From assembly GCA_026400815.1 (NCBI GenBank), contig JAPLOI010000009.1, forward strand, positions 1 to 64,000: a stretch of 64,000 nt of DNA, read 5' to 3'. This document shows positions 16,613 through 32,061 of the stretch, piece after piece (positions within the stretch are counted from its first letter, which is position 1; each line of letters starts with the position of its first letter). The notes beneath the pieces are model-generated. The model was not told the origin of the DNA, did no database searches, and worked only from the letters and a program-made list of their open reading frames with translations. The position numbers were made by a program, and so were the translations under genes. The stretch is from Alphaproteobacteria bacterium (GTDB lineage Bacteria > Pseudomonadota > Alphaproteobacteria > Acetobacterales > Acetobacteraceae).

Positions 16613-18613
16613 ATGCGCATGAGCCGACTGATATTCGCCGCGGCGATGGTGCTGGCGCCCGCCGCCGCGTGGGCCCAGCAGGGCGAACCGGTGCTCAAGC
16701 GCGTGATGCTCTCCTCCGGCGGCGTCGGCTACGTCGAATACGCCGCCCGCGTCACCGGCGAGGCCCTGCTGCGCCTGCCGGTGCCGCTGGACCAGGTGGA
16801 CGACGTGCTGAAGTCCCTGGTGGTGTTCGACAGCCAAGGCGGCGTGGGCGGCGCAACCCTGCCGGGCCGCGACGGCGCCCAGGCCGCCTTCGGCGACGTG
16901 CCGTTCGGCCCGGAAGCGCTGGAGGATCCCCTCGCCTTCCTCAACGCCCTGCGCGGCGTGGAGTTGGAAGTGCGTGGCGCCCGCCCGATGGCCGGAAAGC
17001 TCCTGCGCGCCGAGCGCGTCCCGGAAATGGCCAGCCGTGATGGCGCCGTGGAACGCACCCGCGTCACGCTCCTCACCGCCGAAGGCCTGCGCCAGTTCGT
17101 GCTGGAGGACGCCGAAGCCGTGCAGGTGGCAGACCCCGCCCTGCGCGCCCGCATCGGCCGTGCGCTGGAGGCCCTGCGCCGCGACGCCGGCCAATCCGCC
17201 CGCGTGCTGAGCCTGCGCGCACCCGGCCAGGGCGAACGCGAAATCCGCGTCGGCTACGTCGTCGGCGCCCCGCTGTGGAAGATCAGCTACCGCCTCGTGC
17301 TACCCGCGAAAGATGGCGACAAGGCCCGCCTGCAAGGCTGGGCGGTGCTGGAAAACGCCACCGGGGCCGACTGGTCCGGCGTGGAGGTCGCCCTGCAACA
17401 TGGCAACCCCGTCACCTTCCGCCAGGCGCTCTACCGCACCTATTTCGTGCCGCGGCCGGAAGTCCCGGTGGAGGTGCTCGGCCGCATCCTGCCCGGCGTG
17501 GACACACGCGCGATGGCACCGGTGCCCAGCCCGCCGCCCCCGCCGCCGCCCGCCCCCGCGGCGCTGGCCATGGCCCCCGCCCGCGCCGTCATGGAGCGTG
17601 CCGCCGCCCCGGCACCGGTCATGGCCGCCCCCTCCGAAGCCGCCACCGCCAGCGAAGGCGCGCAGGAGACAGTCTTCACCCTCCCCACCCCCGTCACCCT
17701 CGCCGCCGGCCACACCGCCACGGTGCCGATCCTGGACCGCGAGGCCACCGCGCGCCGCATCGGCCTGGTCCAGCAAGGCCGCGCCCATCCCCTGGCCGCT
17801 GTCCGCCTGCTGAACGACACGCCAACCACGCTGCCCGCCGGCGTCCTCACCCTCTACGACCCCGCCTCCCCCGCCATGTTCGCCGGCGACGCCCGCCTCG
17901 GCGGCCTGCCCGCCGGCGAAACCCGCCTGCTCTCCTTCGCCGAAGACCTGCGCACCCAAATCCGCTGGCAGCAAGACGACGCGGCCACCCTCTCCGCCGT
18001 CGGCGCCAGCCAGGGCGTGCTGCGCATCGACGAACGCCTGCGCACCACCACCCAGGTCACGCTGATAGCCCCAGCGCAGGAAGAGCGTGTGCTGCTGGTC
18101 GAAATCCCCAAGCGCCCGCAAGCCACGCTGGTGCCCGATGCCGCGCTGGCCCCCACCGAGGAAACCGCCGCCGCCTGGCGCTTCGAAATCACCCTGAAAC
18201 CCGGCGAACGCCGCACCCTCGCCGTCCGGCAAGACCGCATCCTCCGCCAGAGCGTGGCCCTGCTCGAAGGCGAACAAGCCATCGCCCGCGTCCTGGGCCT
18301 GCAAGGCCTCGATCCCACCGCCCGCACCGCCCTGCAACGCCTGGTGGACCTGCGCGCCGCCCGCGCCGGCCGCACCGCCGAAGTGGAAAAACTCAAGGCC
18401 CAGGCAGCGGAAATTGAAACCGACCAGGAACGTGTGCGCCGCAACCTCGGCTCCGTCCCCACCACCGACGCACTGCACGGCCGCCTGCTGCGCCAGCTGG
18501 AAGCGCTGGAAACCCGCATGGAGGCGCTGCGCAAGGCGCAGGACCAGGCGCGCGGCGCGGTGGAACAGGCACAGCGCGAGCTGGAAGCGGCGATCTCGCG
18601 GTTGGCGCTTTAG
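16613..18613 (+). CDS. Secreted DUF4139-type protein
   Basis: 666 residues. The signal peptide is MRMSRLIFAAAMVLAPAAAWA, with cleavage before QQGEP. An N-terminal domain (MLSSGGVGYVEYAARV) is followed by a segment typical of DUF4139 proteins (VGAPLWKISYRLVLP, then WAVLENATGADWSGVEVAL). A Pro-rich linker (PSPPPPPPPAPA, about residue 305) precedes a second beta-rich half, and the last ~100 residues are a charged, probable coiled coil (RTAEVEKLKAQAAEIE). The biochemical function is unknown. The start is the ATG at 16613 with a weak GAGGG upstream; the ATG at 16619 is an alternative. It stands alone between a terminator and a repeat. Confidence 0.75.
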   Translation: MRMSRLIFAAAMVLAPAAAWAQQGEPVLKRVMLSSGGVGYVEYAARVTGEALLRLPVPLDQVDDVLKSLVVFDSQGGVGGATLPGRDGAQAAFGDVPFGPEALEDPLAFLNALRGVELEVRGARPMAGKLLRAERVPEMASRDGAVERTRVTLLTAEGLRQFVLEDAEAVQVADPALRARIGRALEALRRDAGQSARVLSLRAPGQGEREIRVGYVVGAPLWKISYRLVLPAKDGDKARLQGWAVLENATGADWSGVEVALQHGNPVTFRQALYRTYFVPRPEVPVEVLGRILPGVDTRAMAPVPSPPPPPPPAPAALAMAPARAVMERAAAPAPVMAAPSEAATASEGAQETVFTLPTPVTLAAGHTATVPILDREATARRIGLVQQGRAHPLAAVRLLNDTPTTLPAGVLTLYDPASPAMFAGDARLGGLPAGETRLLSFAEDLRTQIRWQQDDAATLSAVGASQGVLRIDERLRTTTQVTLIAPAQEERVLLVEIPKRPQATLVPDAALAPTEETAAAWRFEITLKPGERRTLAVRQDRILRQSVALLEGEQAIARVLGLQGLDPTARTALQRLVDLRAARAGRTAEVEKLKAQAAEIETDQERVRRNLGSVPTTDALHGRLLRQLEALETRMEALRKAQDQARGAVEQAQRELEAAISRLAL

Positions 18614-18625
18614 GGAAGCAAGCAT

Positions 18626-18729
18626 GTTCTTTTTTGAAAAAAAGAACCAAAAAACTTTTATACGTTTGAAGCGGGTCTCCGTGGCCGGCGAACGTATGAA
18701 GTCTTGTTAGAGAAAAGAAGAATCCTTCC
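18626..18729 (+). repeat. Dispersed terminator-like repeat with degenerate B half
   Basis: Canonical A-module at 18626-18659; arms ATACGTT and AACGTAT; degenerate B-module GAAGTCTTGTTAGAG...CCTTCC at 18698-18729. The B end runs straight into the TTG start codon of soxB at 18730. Confidence 0.7.
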
Positions 18730-19983
18730 TTGAGGCGCTTCTCCCTCGCCACCCTCCTGCGCGAAGCCCTGCGCGGCCACACCGGCTGGGCCCCGCAATG
18801 GCGCGATGCCACGCCCAAGCCCGCCTACGACGCCATCATCGTCGGCGCTGGCGGCCATGGCCTCGCCACCGCCTACTACCTCGCCGCCGAATGCGGCGTG
18901 CGCAATGTCGCTGTGGTCGAGAAGGGCTGGCTCGGCGGCGGCAACACCGCCCGCAACACCACCATCATCCGCAGCAACTACCTGTGGGAGGAAAGCGAGG
19001 CGATCTACGAGCACAGCCTCAAACTGTGGGAGGATCTGTCGCACGCGCTCAACTACAACACCATGTATTCCCCACGCGGCGTCATGATGCTGGCCCATAC
19101 CGTGCACGACGAGCAGGTGCTGAAACGCCACATCCACGCCAACCGCCTCGCCGGCATCGACAATGAATGGCTGTCCCCCCGCGAGGCGCAGGAATTCTGC
19201 CCGATCCTCAACACCGACCCCGCCCTGCGCTACCCCGTGCTCGGCGCCGCCCTGCAACGCCGCGGCGGCGTGGCACGGCACGATGCCGTCGCCTGGGGCT
19301 ATGCCCGCGCGGCCTCCGCGCTGGGCGTGGACATCATCCAGAACTGCGCCGTCACCGGCATTCGCCGCGGCGCGGATGGCGCGGTGCAGGGCGTGGAAAC
19401 GGAACGGGGCTTCATCGCCGCACCGCAGGTGGGCGTCGTCGCCGCTGGCCACACCTCCGTGCTGATGGCCATGGCCGGCGTGCGCATGCCGCTGGAAAGC
19501 TTCCCGCTGCAGGCCCTGGTCAGCGAGCCGGTCAAGCCCGTGATGCCCTGCGTCGTCATGTCCAACACCATCCATGCCTACATCTCGCAGTCAGACAAAG
19601 GAGAGTTGGTGATCGGCGCCGGCACGGATGTCTACACCTCCTACTCCCAGCGCGGCGGCCTGCACATCGCCAGTGACACGCTGGAGGCAATCTGCGAGCT
19701 GTTCCCCACCGTCCGCCGCCTGCGCATGCTGCGCAGCTGGGGCGGCATCGTGGACGTAACCCCCGATCGCTCGCCGATCATCGGCACCACCCCGGTCCCC
19801 GGCCTGTTCGTGAATTGCGGCTGGGGCACAGGCGGCTTCAAGGCCACGCCCGGCTCCGGCCACGTCTTCGCCCACACCATCGCCAAGGGCACACCCCACC
19901 CCATCGCCGCCCCCTTCGCGCTGGACCGTTTCAGAACCGGAAGACTCATCGACGAAGCGGCCGCCGCCGCGGTGGCGCACTAA
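18730..19983 (+). CDS. soxB: Sarcosine oxidase beta subunit
   Basis: 417 residues, standard for the heterotetrameric enzyme. The FAD-binding motif is GAGGHG (39-44), followed by EKGWLGGGNTARNTTIIRSNYL. GGVARHDAVAWGY contains H184, the likely site of covalent FMN attachment by analogy with characterised enzymes. The subunit catalyses oxidative demethylation of sarcosine to glycine. The start is unusual: the conserved N-terminus MRRFSLATLLREAL begins at a TTG, and no ATG or GTG fits. That TTG abuts a degenerate copy of the dispersed repeat, and no good Shine-Dalgarno sequence is visible. It is the first gene of soxBDAG. Confidence 0.92.
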   Translation: MRRFSLATLLREALRGHTGWAPQWRDATPKPAYDAIIVGAGGHGLATAYYLAAECGVRNVAVVEKGWLGGGNTARNTTIIRSNYLWEESEAIYEHSLKLWEDLSHALNYNTMYSPRGVMMLAHTVHDEQVLKRHIHANRLAGIDNEWLSPREAQEFCPILNTDPALRYPVLGAALQRRGGVARHDAVAWGYARAASALGVDIIQNCAVTGIRRGADGAVQGVETERGFIAAPQVGVVAAGHTSVLMAMAGVRMPLESFPLQALVSEPVKPVMPCVVMSNTIHAYISQSDKGELVIGAGTDVYTSYSQRGGLHIASDTLEAICELFPTVRRLRMLRSWGGIVDVTPDRSPIIGTTPVPGLFVNCGWGTGGFKATPGSGHVFAHTIAKGTPHPIAAPFALDRFRTGRLIDEAAAAAVAH

Positions 19984-20053
19984 TGGTAGAGCCGGCCTGC
20001 TTGTCCCCTGCGTCCGCCGCAAGGGGCGTCGAACTCCGGGGGCAGGACGGCTG

Positions 20054-20329
20054 ATGCTGATCATCCGCTGCCCCTATTGCGAGGCAAACCGTCCGGAGCC
20101 GGAATTCCGCCACGCCGGCGCCGCCCACATCGTCCGCCCACTTGATCCCTCGGCCACCACCGATGCCGAATGGGCCGAGTTCCTCTACCACCGAGACAAC
20201 CCGCGCGGCACGGTCGCAGAACGCTGGCGCCACATCCACGGCTGCGGCCGCTTCTTCAACGCCCTGCGCGACACGGTGAGCGACCGCATCCTGTCCACCT
20301 ACCCCGCCGGTCAGGGGCGCCCGGAATGA
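20054..20329 (+). CDS. soxD: Sarcosine oxidase delta subunit
   Basis: 91 residues. Zn-binding features are CPYC (C6, C9) and the C-terminal HIHGCGRFFN. It is a structural subunit of the heterotetramer. It follows soxB after a 70-nt spacer that holds nothing recognisable, and its stop overlaps the soxA start (ATGA). Confidence 0.92.
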   Translation: MLIIRCPYCEANRPEPEFRHAGAAHIVRPLDPSATTDAEWAEFLYHRDNPRGTVAERWRHIHGCGRFFNALRDTVSDRILSTYPAGQGRPE

Positions 20330-23300
20330 TCGGCGCCTCCCGCCAGGAAGGGATGATGCAGCGCCTGCTGGTCGGGCGCATGTTCCAGGGCCGGCTGGTG
20401 CCGGATTCCATGCGCACCGAAGCCGGCGGCCGCATCGACCGCGCCCGCGACCTCCGCTTCCGCTTCGACGGCGTAGACTATCTGGGCTGCGAGGGAGACA
20501 CGCTGGCCTCGGCCCTGCTTGCCAACGGCATCCACCTGGTCGGCCGCTCCTTCAAATACCACCGCCCCCGCGGCATCCTCTCCGCCGGCGCCGAGGAACC
20601 AAACGCCCTGGTCACGCTGCGGCGCGATGGCGGCCGCACCACCCCCAACCTGCGCGCCACGCAGATCGAACTCTACGAGGGGCTGGAAGCCACCAGCCAG
20701 AACCGCTGGCCCTCGCTCAGCACCGATTTCGGCGCCCTCGCCTCCCTGGCCGCCCCGCTGCTGCCGGCCGGGTTCTTCTACAAGACCATGCTCGGCCCGC
20801 GCGGCTGGAAGCTCTGGCACCGCCTCTTCGAGCCCCTGCTCCGCCGCGGCGCCGGCCTCGGCCACGCGCCGACCCAGCCCGACCCCGACCGCTACGCCCG
20901 CTACCACGACCACTGCGACGTCCTCATCGTCGGCGCCGGCCCGGCCGGCCTCGCCGCAGCCCTGGCCGCCGGCCGCGAAGGCCAGCGCGTCATCCTGTGC
21001 GACGAGCAGGCCGAACCCGGCGGCACCCTGCTCACAGAAATCCGCGCCCTAGTCGATGGCATCCCCGCCCGCGAATTCCTCGCCCGCAGCCTGGCAGAAC
21101 TGTCGGCAATGCCGAACGTCCGCGTCATGCCGCGCACCACCGCTTTCGGCCTCTACCCGCACAACCACGCGGGCCTGGCCGAACGCGTCACCGACCATCT
21201 CGCCGCGCCAGGCCAAGACCTCCCGCGCGAGCGCCTCTGGCAAATCCGCGCCGCCCGCGTGGTGCTGGCCACCGGCGCCATCGAACGCCCATTGCTTTTC
21301 CCCAACAACGACCGCCCCGGCGTGATGCTGGCCGGCGCCGCGCGCGACTACCTGCTGCGCTACGGCGTGAAGGTCGGCAACCACGTGGTGATCGCCACCG
21401 CCTGCGACAGCGCCTACCTCACCGCCCTCGACCTCGCCGCCGCCGGCGTGGAGGTGAAGGTGGTGCTCGATCTCCGCTCCAGCGCCGAGGGCCCGCTGCC
21501 AGAGGCCGTCCGCAAGGCCGGCATCCCCATCCTGACGGGCGGCCGCGTCCTCGGCACCCATCTGCGCCGCCTGCGCCTCGATTCCGTGCTGCTCGGCCGC
21601 GCCGATGGCCGCACCCGCTGGTTCGATTGCGACGCCCTGCTGGTCAGCAACGGCCACACCCCCACCGCCCACCTCGCCGCCCACGCCCGCGCCCCGATGC
21701 ACTGGAACGACACCTGGGGCGCCTTCCTGCCCGGCTCCATCGAAGGCGTCGCCAGCATCGGCGCCTGCGCCGGCGCCACCACCCTCGCCGAAGCCCTCGC
21801 CCAAGGCGCGGCCCTCTTCGCCGCCGTCCCCCCGCCCGTGGAAGCCGAACTCCCCATTGCCCCCGCCCCCGGCACGCTCCAGGGCGCCGAAACCGGCTGC
21901 GTTTTCGTCGACCTCCAGAACGACGTCACCGCGCAGGACATCCGCATGGCCGTCGGCGAGGGCTTCCGCAGCGTGGAGCACGTCAAGCGCTATACCGCCG
22001 GCGGCCTTGGCACAGACCAGGGCAAGACCGGCAACATGGCCCTCTTCGCCCTCACCGCCGCCGCAAGCGGGCTAGCCCCGGCCCAGGTCGGCACCACCAC
22101 CTTCCGCCCCCCCTACACCCCCGTCACCTTCGGCACCCTCGCCGGCCCCGCCCGCGGCGACCTGTTCGACCCCGTGCGCACGACGCCCCTCCACGACAAA
22201 GCCGTGGCCGAAGCCGCGGTGTTCGAGGATGTCGGCCCCTGGAAACGCGCCCGCTACTTCCCCCGCAAGGGCGAAACCATGCACGAAGCCGTCGCCCGCG
22301 AGGTCGCCGCCACCCGCGCCACCGCTGGCATGTTCGATGCCTCCACCCTCGGCAAGATCGAGGTGATGGGCCCCGATGCCGCGGAATTCCTCAACCGCCT
22401 CTACGTCAACGCGCTCACCGGCCTGAAACCGGGAAGCTGCCGCTACGCCGTCATGCTCAGCGAAGCCGGCTTCGTGATGGATGACGGCATCGTGGCCCGC
22501 CTGGCGGAGAACCACTTCCACGTCACCACCACCACCGGGGGCGCGGCCCGCGTGCTGCACCACATGGAAGACTACCGCCAAACCGAATGGCCCGATCTCC
22601 GCGTCTGGCTCACCTCCACCACCGAGCACTGGGCCGTCATCGCCCTCCAGGGCCCAAAGGCGCGCGAAATCCTCATCCCCCTCTGCGAGGCCGACATCTC
22701 CGCCCTGCCGCACATGGCGGTGCGCGATCTCACCATCGCCGGCGCTCCCGCCCGCCTGATGCGCGTCAGCTTCACCGGCGAGCTGGGCTTCGAAGTGAAC
22801 GTCCCGGCCCGCCACGCCCCGCCGCTCTGGGATGCACTGCGCGCACGCCTCGCCGCCATCGGCGGCACGCTCTACGGCACGGAAGCGATGCACGTGATGC
22901 GGGCGGAGAAGGGCTACATCATCATCGGCCAGGAAACCGACGGCACCGTCACCCCCGGCGATCTCGGCCTGCCGGAAGGCCGCGCCAAGCCCGATTTCGT
23001 CGGCAAGCGCTCCCTCACCCGCCCCGACATGCTGCTCCCCGATCGCCGCCAACTGGTCGGCCTGCTCACAGAGAACCCGGCCGTCATGCTGGAGGAAGGC
23101 GCGCAACTCGTCACCGAAGCCAGCCCGCCACCGGGCACCCCCGCCCTCGGCCACGTCACCTCCGCCTACCACAGCCCGGCCCTGGGCCGCTCCATCGCCC
23201 TGGCCCTCCTGGCCGGCGGCCGCACCCGCCTCGGGCAACGCCTGTTCGTTGCCGGCCCGCGCGGCGGCATCGCGGTGACAGTAGCGCCCCCGGTGTTCCT

Positions 23301-23331
23301 CGACCCGGAGGGAGCACGCCTGCATGGTTGA
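20326..23331 (+). CDS. soxA: Sarcosine oxidase alpha subunit
   Basis: 1001 residues. The N-terminal 2Fe-2S-like/ferredoxin-type domain contains GVDYLGCEGDTLASALLANG and SFKYHRPRGI. An NAD(P)-binding domain has GAGPAG (203-208), and the C-terminal half is a T-protein (GcvT)-like folate-binding domain that transfers the methyl group to tetrahydrofolate. The ATG at 20326 overlaps the soxD stop by 4 nt; an in-frame ATG at 20353 behind AGGAAGGG is equally possible. The order beta-delta-alpha-gamma matches characterised operons. Codons are markedly C-ending. Confidence 0.92.
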   Translation: MIGASRQEGMMQRLLVGRMFQGRLVPDSMRTEAGGRIDRARDLRFRFDGVDYLGCEGDTLASALLANGIHLVGRSFKYHRPRGILSAGAEEPNALVTLRRDGGRTTPNLRATQIELYEGLEATSQNRWPSLSTDFGALASLAAPLLPAGFFYKTMLGPRGWKLWHRLFEPLLRRGAGLGHAPTQPDPDRYARYHDHCDVLIVGAGPAGLAAALAAGREGQRVILCDEQAEPGGTLLTEIRALVDGIPAREFLARSLAELSAMPNVRVMPRTTAFGLYPHNHAGLAERVTDHLAAPGQDLPRERLWQIRAARVVLATGAIERPLLFPNNDRPGVMLAGAARDYLLRYGVKVGNHVVIATACDSAYLTALDLAAAGVEVKVVLDLRSSAEGPLPEAVRKAGIPILTGGRVLGTHLRRLRLDSVLLGRADGRTRWFDCDALLVSNGHTPTAHLAAHARAPMHWNDTWGAFLPGSIEGVASIGACAGATTLAEALAQGAALFAAVPPPVEAELPIAPAPGTLQGAETGCVFVDLQNDVTAQDIRMAVGEGFRSVEHVKRYTAGGLGTDQGKTGNMALFALTAAASGLAPAQVGTTTFRPPYTPVTFGTLAGPARGDLFDPVRTTPLHDKAVAEAAVFEDVGPWKRARYFPRKGETMHEAVAREVAATRATAGMFDASTLGKIEVMGPDAAEFLNRLYVNALTGLKPGSCRYAVMLSEAGFVMDDGIVARLAENHFHVTTTTGGAARVLHHMEDYRQTEWPDLRVWLTSTTEHWAVIALQGPKAREILIPLCEADISALPHMAVRDLTIAGAPARLMRVSFTGELGFEVNVPARHAPPLWDALRARLAAIGGTLYGTEAMHVMRAEKGYIIIGQETDGTVTPGDLGLPEGRAKPDFVGKRSLTRPDMLLPDRRQLVGLLTENPAVMLEEGAQLVTEASPPPGTPALGHVTSAYHSPALGRSIALALLAGGRTRLGQRLFVAGPRGGIAVTVAPPVFLDPEGARLHG

Positions 23332-23818
23332 AATCATGGTGCTGCCGCCCGCCCGGCGCATGGTGCTGTGGGGCGATACCGCGGTGGCCGACCGTGCCGG
23401 CGCCGCCTTCGGCCTGGCACTGCCGCACCAGCCATGTCGCGCGGTGGAGGCAGGCACGCGGGCGGCCCTCTGGCTCGGCCCCGGCGAATGGCTGCTGCTG
23501 GGCCCAGACGGCGACGATCCTCCCCTGGCCCCCGCCCTGGCCGACCTGCCGCACAGCCTGGTCGAGATATCCGACGGCTTCGCCGCCCTGGCGCTGCACG
23601 GCCCCGGCGCCGCCCGGGCGCTCTCGGCCGGCTGCCCGCTGGACCTGCATGAGGCCGCCTTCCCCGTCGGCATGGTCACCCGCACCGTGCTGGGCCGCAT
23701 CGGCATCACGCTGTGGCGCCGCGCGGCCGCGGAATGGCGGCTGGAAGTCCCCCGCTCCCACGCCGCCTACGCCGAGGATTTCCTGGCCGAGGCCACACGC
23801 GGCATGCCTGGGTTCTAG
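23324..23818 (+). CDS. soxG: Sarcosine oxidase gamma subunit
   Basis: 164 residues. The gamma subunit resembles a small GcvT-like domain: WLGPGEWLLLG and VEISDGFAALALHGPGA are typical. It stabilises the heterotetramer. It overlaps soxA by 8 nt and ends the operon. The 147 nt that follow, before gltB, contain no clear terminator. Confidence 0.9.
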   Translation: MVEIMVLPPARRMVLWGDTAVADRAGAAFGLALPHQPCRAVEAGTRAALWLGPGEWLLLGPDGDDPPLAPALADLPHSLVEISDGFAALALHGPGAARALSAGCPLDLHEAAFPVGMVTRTVLGRIGITLWRRAAAEWRLEVPRSHAAYAEDFLAEATRGMPGF

Positions 23819-23965
23819 GCATCCACGGCGCCGGGCGGGCAATTGCCTCTTGCACGCCGCGCCATTGCATGATTTGGCAACACCTTCGCGCTGCGTGCCA
23901 CCGGCCAGCCGCGCGAGGTGAACAAGAGCCATCCGCCCACCAGGGCGGACCGGGGAGCGACTGCG

Positions 23966-28568
<4,603 letters not shown>

Positions 28569-28581
28569 AGGGGAGCGAGAC

Positions 28582-30033
<1,452 letters not shown>

Positions 30034-30058
30034 GGGAAGCAAAACACGTCCCCTCTGC

Positions 30059-30099
30059 GCGACCCGCCTACGTAGGGCGGGTCGCGAAGCGGACCCGCC
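30059..30099. repeat. REP-like GC-rich palindromic repeat
   Basis: GCGACCCGCC (30059-30068) and GGCGGGTCGC (30076-30085) form a perfect 10-bp stem around TACGTAG, followed by a third related unit, GCGGACCCGCC. Sequences of this GGGTCGCGAAGCGGACCC type are widespread short repeats in Proteobacteria. It may act as gltD terminator, but no T-run follows. Confidence 0.55.
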
Positions 30100-30204
30100 A
30101 TCTCCCCACCGCTCCCGCCCATCCACCCAACCGCCGCACCGAGCGAAGCCGACGCACCGCGCCCCTGGGCGCGGGCGATCCTGCACGCCCAAATTCCGGC
30201 GCCG

Positions 30205-30492
30205 TTGAAGCTCCTGCTGCTGGCCCTGCTCGCCGCCCTCTCCATGGCGGAAGCCCCGCGCCGCATGCAGCACCTCCTGCGCAAGGACTGGTTCTTCGCC
30301 GCGAACCCCGAGTCCGGCGAGGACTCGGATTCCCTCCTCGACTGGTACACCCTGCGCCGCATCCGTCGCCTGCGCGCCCGCCTCGGCTGGCTTCTGCGCT
30401 GCGACTGCGCCGAGGGCATGGCCCTGTCCGGCCATTGCGCGCCGGCACTCTGCCCGCCGCAAGCCGCCCGCGCGCCTCCCTGTGCGGCATGA
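30205..30492 (+). CDS. Small orphan protein, possibly 5'-truncated
   Basis: 95 residues from TTG 30205. A hydrophobic start ([18 protein letters not shown]) is followed by [41 protein letters not shown] and a Cys-containing tail. The frame is open further upstream to a TAG at 30073 and there encodes [16 protein letters not shown], which looks like real protein, but no ATG or GTG is available. The REP-like repeat sits exactly where a start would be expected. It may therefore be a decapitated remnant. No domain is recognised. Confidence 0.35.
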   Translation: MKLLLLALLAALSMAEAPRRMQHLLRKDWFFAANPESGEDSDSLLDWYTLRRIRRLRARLGWLLRCDCAEGMALSGHCAPALCPPQAARAPPCAA

Positions 30493-30586
30493 GGCCGTTT
30501 TCACCCCGAATCCGTCGCCAAAACCCCGCCTCCAGCGGCGATGACTCATGCCCAAACGTCATCACCCAGACGAAGCGCCAAGTCAG

Positions 30587-30629
30587 AAAGTCTTTTTTGC
30601 TTCTTTTTTCTTCAGAAAAAAGAAGACGC
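30587..30629 (+). repeat. Solo B-module of the dispersed terminator-like repeat
   Basis: AAAGTCTTTTTTGCTTC, TTTTTTCTTC, AGAAAAAAGAAGACGC. No A-module is found to its left. The right end abuts the stop codon of the minus-strand dioxygenase gene (30630), where it can act as terminator. Confidence 0.7.
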
Positions 30630-31439
30630 TTACTTCAACCCCGAAGCCCCCCACCCAAACACATCCATCCGCAACGCCGCATGCGTCACGCTGGCATGCA
30701 GATGCTCCGCCTTCCCCCCGCCACCGGCCCCCATCGCCACGAACAGCGGCACCAGGTGCTCTTCGGTCGGATGGTTGCGCGCCCCGAAAGGCGCCAGGCG
30801 CCGGTACGCCAGCAACTCTTCCTGCCGCCCGTCTTCCAGCGCCGCATCGGCCCAGTCGGCGAAGCCGCGCACCCAGTCCGGCTCCTCGGTGATCCCCGCC
30901 TGCCGCAGCCCGCGCAGTTCCATCAGGTTGTGGGTATAGGCGCCGGAGCCCAGCACCAGGATGTCGTCCTCGCGCAGTTCCTGCAGCGCCTCGCCCATGC
31001 GCAGATGGTGTTCCGGCCCCAGATGGGTCTGCACGGAAAGCTGCGCCACCGGGATATCGGCATCGGGATACATCAGCCGCAGCGGAATCCAGGCGCCGTG
31101 GTCCAGCCCGCGCTCCAGGTCGATCGTGGCGCGGAACCCGGCCTTGCGCAGCAGGCCAGAGGTCGCGGCGGCCACGCCGGGCGCGGAGGGGGCGGGGTAG
31201 CGCATTTCGTACAGCGCCTGCGGGAAGCCGCCGAAATCATGGATGGTCTCGTTCACCGCCGGCGCGCTCACTTCCGGCGTCGCGGTCTCCCAATGGGCGG
31301 AGGCGACCAGAATGGCACTCGGCCGTCCATAGGCCGCGTCGATCCGCGCGCCGAGGCCGGAGAGGAAGCGCCGCGCCGCCACGTCGTCCAGCGGCAGGGT
31401 TGGCGAGCCATGGCTGAGGAAGATGGCAGGCTGGGTCAT
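30630..31439 (-). CDS. LigB-superfamily extradiol dioxygenase (DODA/YgiD type)
   Basis: 269 residues. The N-terminal IFLSHGSPTLPLDD supplies one metal His, and SAHWE, GLDHGAWIPL and the C-terminal RNHPTEEHLVPLFVAMGA supply the remaining conserved His and Glu residues of class III (LigB) extradiol ring-cleavage enzymes. These open catecholic rings with Fe(II) or Zn(II). Bacterial YgiD-like members act on DOPA-type substrates in some studies; the substrate here is unknown. The upstream neighbour on the same strand is a DoxX protein, about 70 nt away, a frequent pairing. Confidence 0.85.
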   Translation of the reverse strand: MTQPAIFLSHGSPTLPLDDVAARRFLSGLGARIDAAYGRPSAILVASAHWETATPEVSAPAVNETIHDFGGFPQALYEMRYPAPSAPGVAAATSGLLRKAGFRATIDLERGLDHGAWIPLRLMYPDADIPVAQLSVQTHLGPEHHLRMGEALQELREDDILVLGSGAYTHNLMELRGLRQAGITEEPDWVRGFADWADAALEDGRQEELLAYRRLAPFGARNHPTEEHLVPLFVAMGAGGGGKAEHLHASVTHAALRMDVFGWGASGLK

Positions 31440-31506
31440 GGCAATGCTCCATCGCCGGCGGGCAGGCGGCCCACCGGCGTCGGGTTACAGTGAGGAGGGG
31501 ATCGTA

Positions 31507-31938
31507 TCAGGCCTGGGCGCTGGCCGCACGGCGGCCCAGCAGGGCGGCCAAATCCGGCACCTTCAGCGCGAAGGCACCGGGGCCGATCAGCGCCTGGGCG
31601 ATCAGCGCCACGGTCCAGAAGGCCGGGAACTCCCAGCCGCCGCGGGGGTTGGAGAACATCCAGCCATTGCCGGCATGCACCCACAGCGCGCCCAGCAGCA
31701 CCGGCACCATGGCCAGCGACACCAGCCGGACATAGGCGCCCGCGATCAGCAGCAGCCCGCCACCCACCTCGGCGGCGATCACGGCATAGGCGGCGATCTC
31801 CGGCAGGCCGAGCGAGGCAAAGAACTTCACCGTCCCCGCCGGGGTGAAGACCAGCAGCTTCAGCAGCCCATGGGCGAGGGCAGCCACACCGAGCGCGAGA
31901 CGAAGGGCGAAGGCACCATAGGGGGCAGTGGCGGGCAT
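31507..31938 (-). CDS. DoxX-family membrane protein
   Basis: 143 residues with four hydrophobic segments: GAFALRLALGVAALAHGLLK, then IAAYAVIAAEVGGGLLLIAG, then VSLAMVPVLLGALWVHAGNG, then the C-terminal helix. The HGLLKL motif in helix 1 and GGGLLLIAG are typical of DoxX/DoxD-like proteins. The ATG at 31938 has AGGAGAACCCC directly upstream. It probably shares a transcript with the dioxygenase gene downstream. Molecular function is poorly defined; links to thiol or thiosulfate oxidation apply to other members. Confidence 0.82.
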   Translation of the reverse strand: MPATAPYGAFALRLALGVAALAHGLLKLLVFTPAGTVKFFASLGLPEIAAYAVIAAEVGGGLLLIAGAYVRLVSLAMVPVLLGALWVHAGNGWMFSNPRGGWEFPAFWTVALIAQALIGPGAFALKVPDLAALLGRRAASAQA

Positions 31939-32061
31939 TGGGGTTCTCCTGGCAGGGGGCGCGCGGTGTGTCCGCGCTGATGCCGAAGATCTAAACCTCT
32001 CGCGCGGGCTTATCGTCGCCACTGTTGCGGCAACACTATTCGGTGATGCCGGACAATCCCG

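Noticed and set aside
23819-23965. Riboswitch or attenuator upstream of gltB
   Set aside because: No paired structure, T-run or recognisable aptamer core was visible in the 147 nt.
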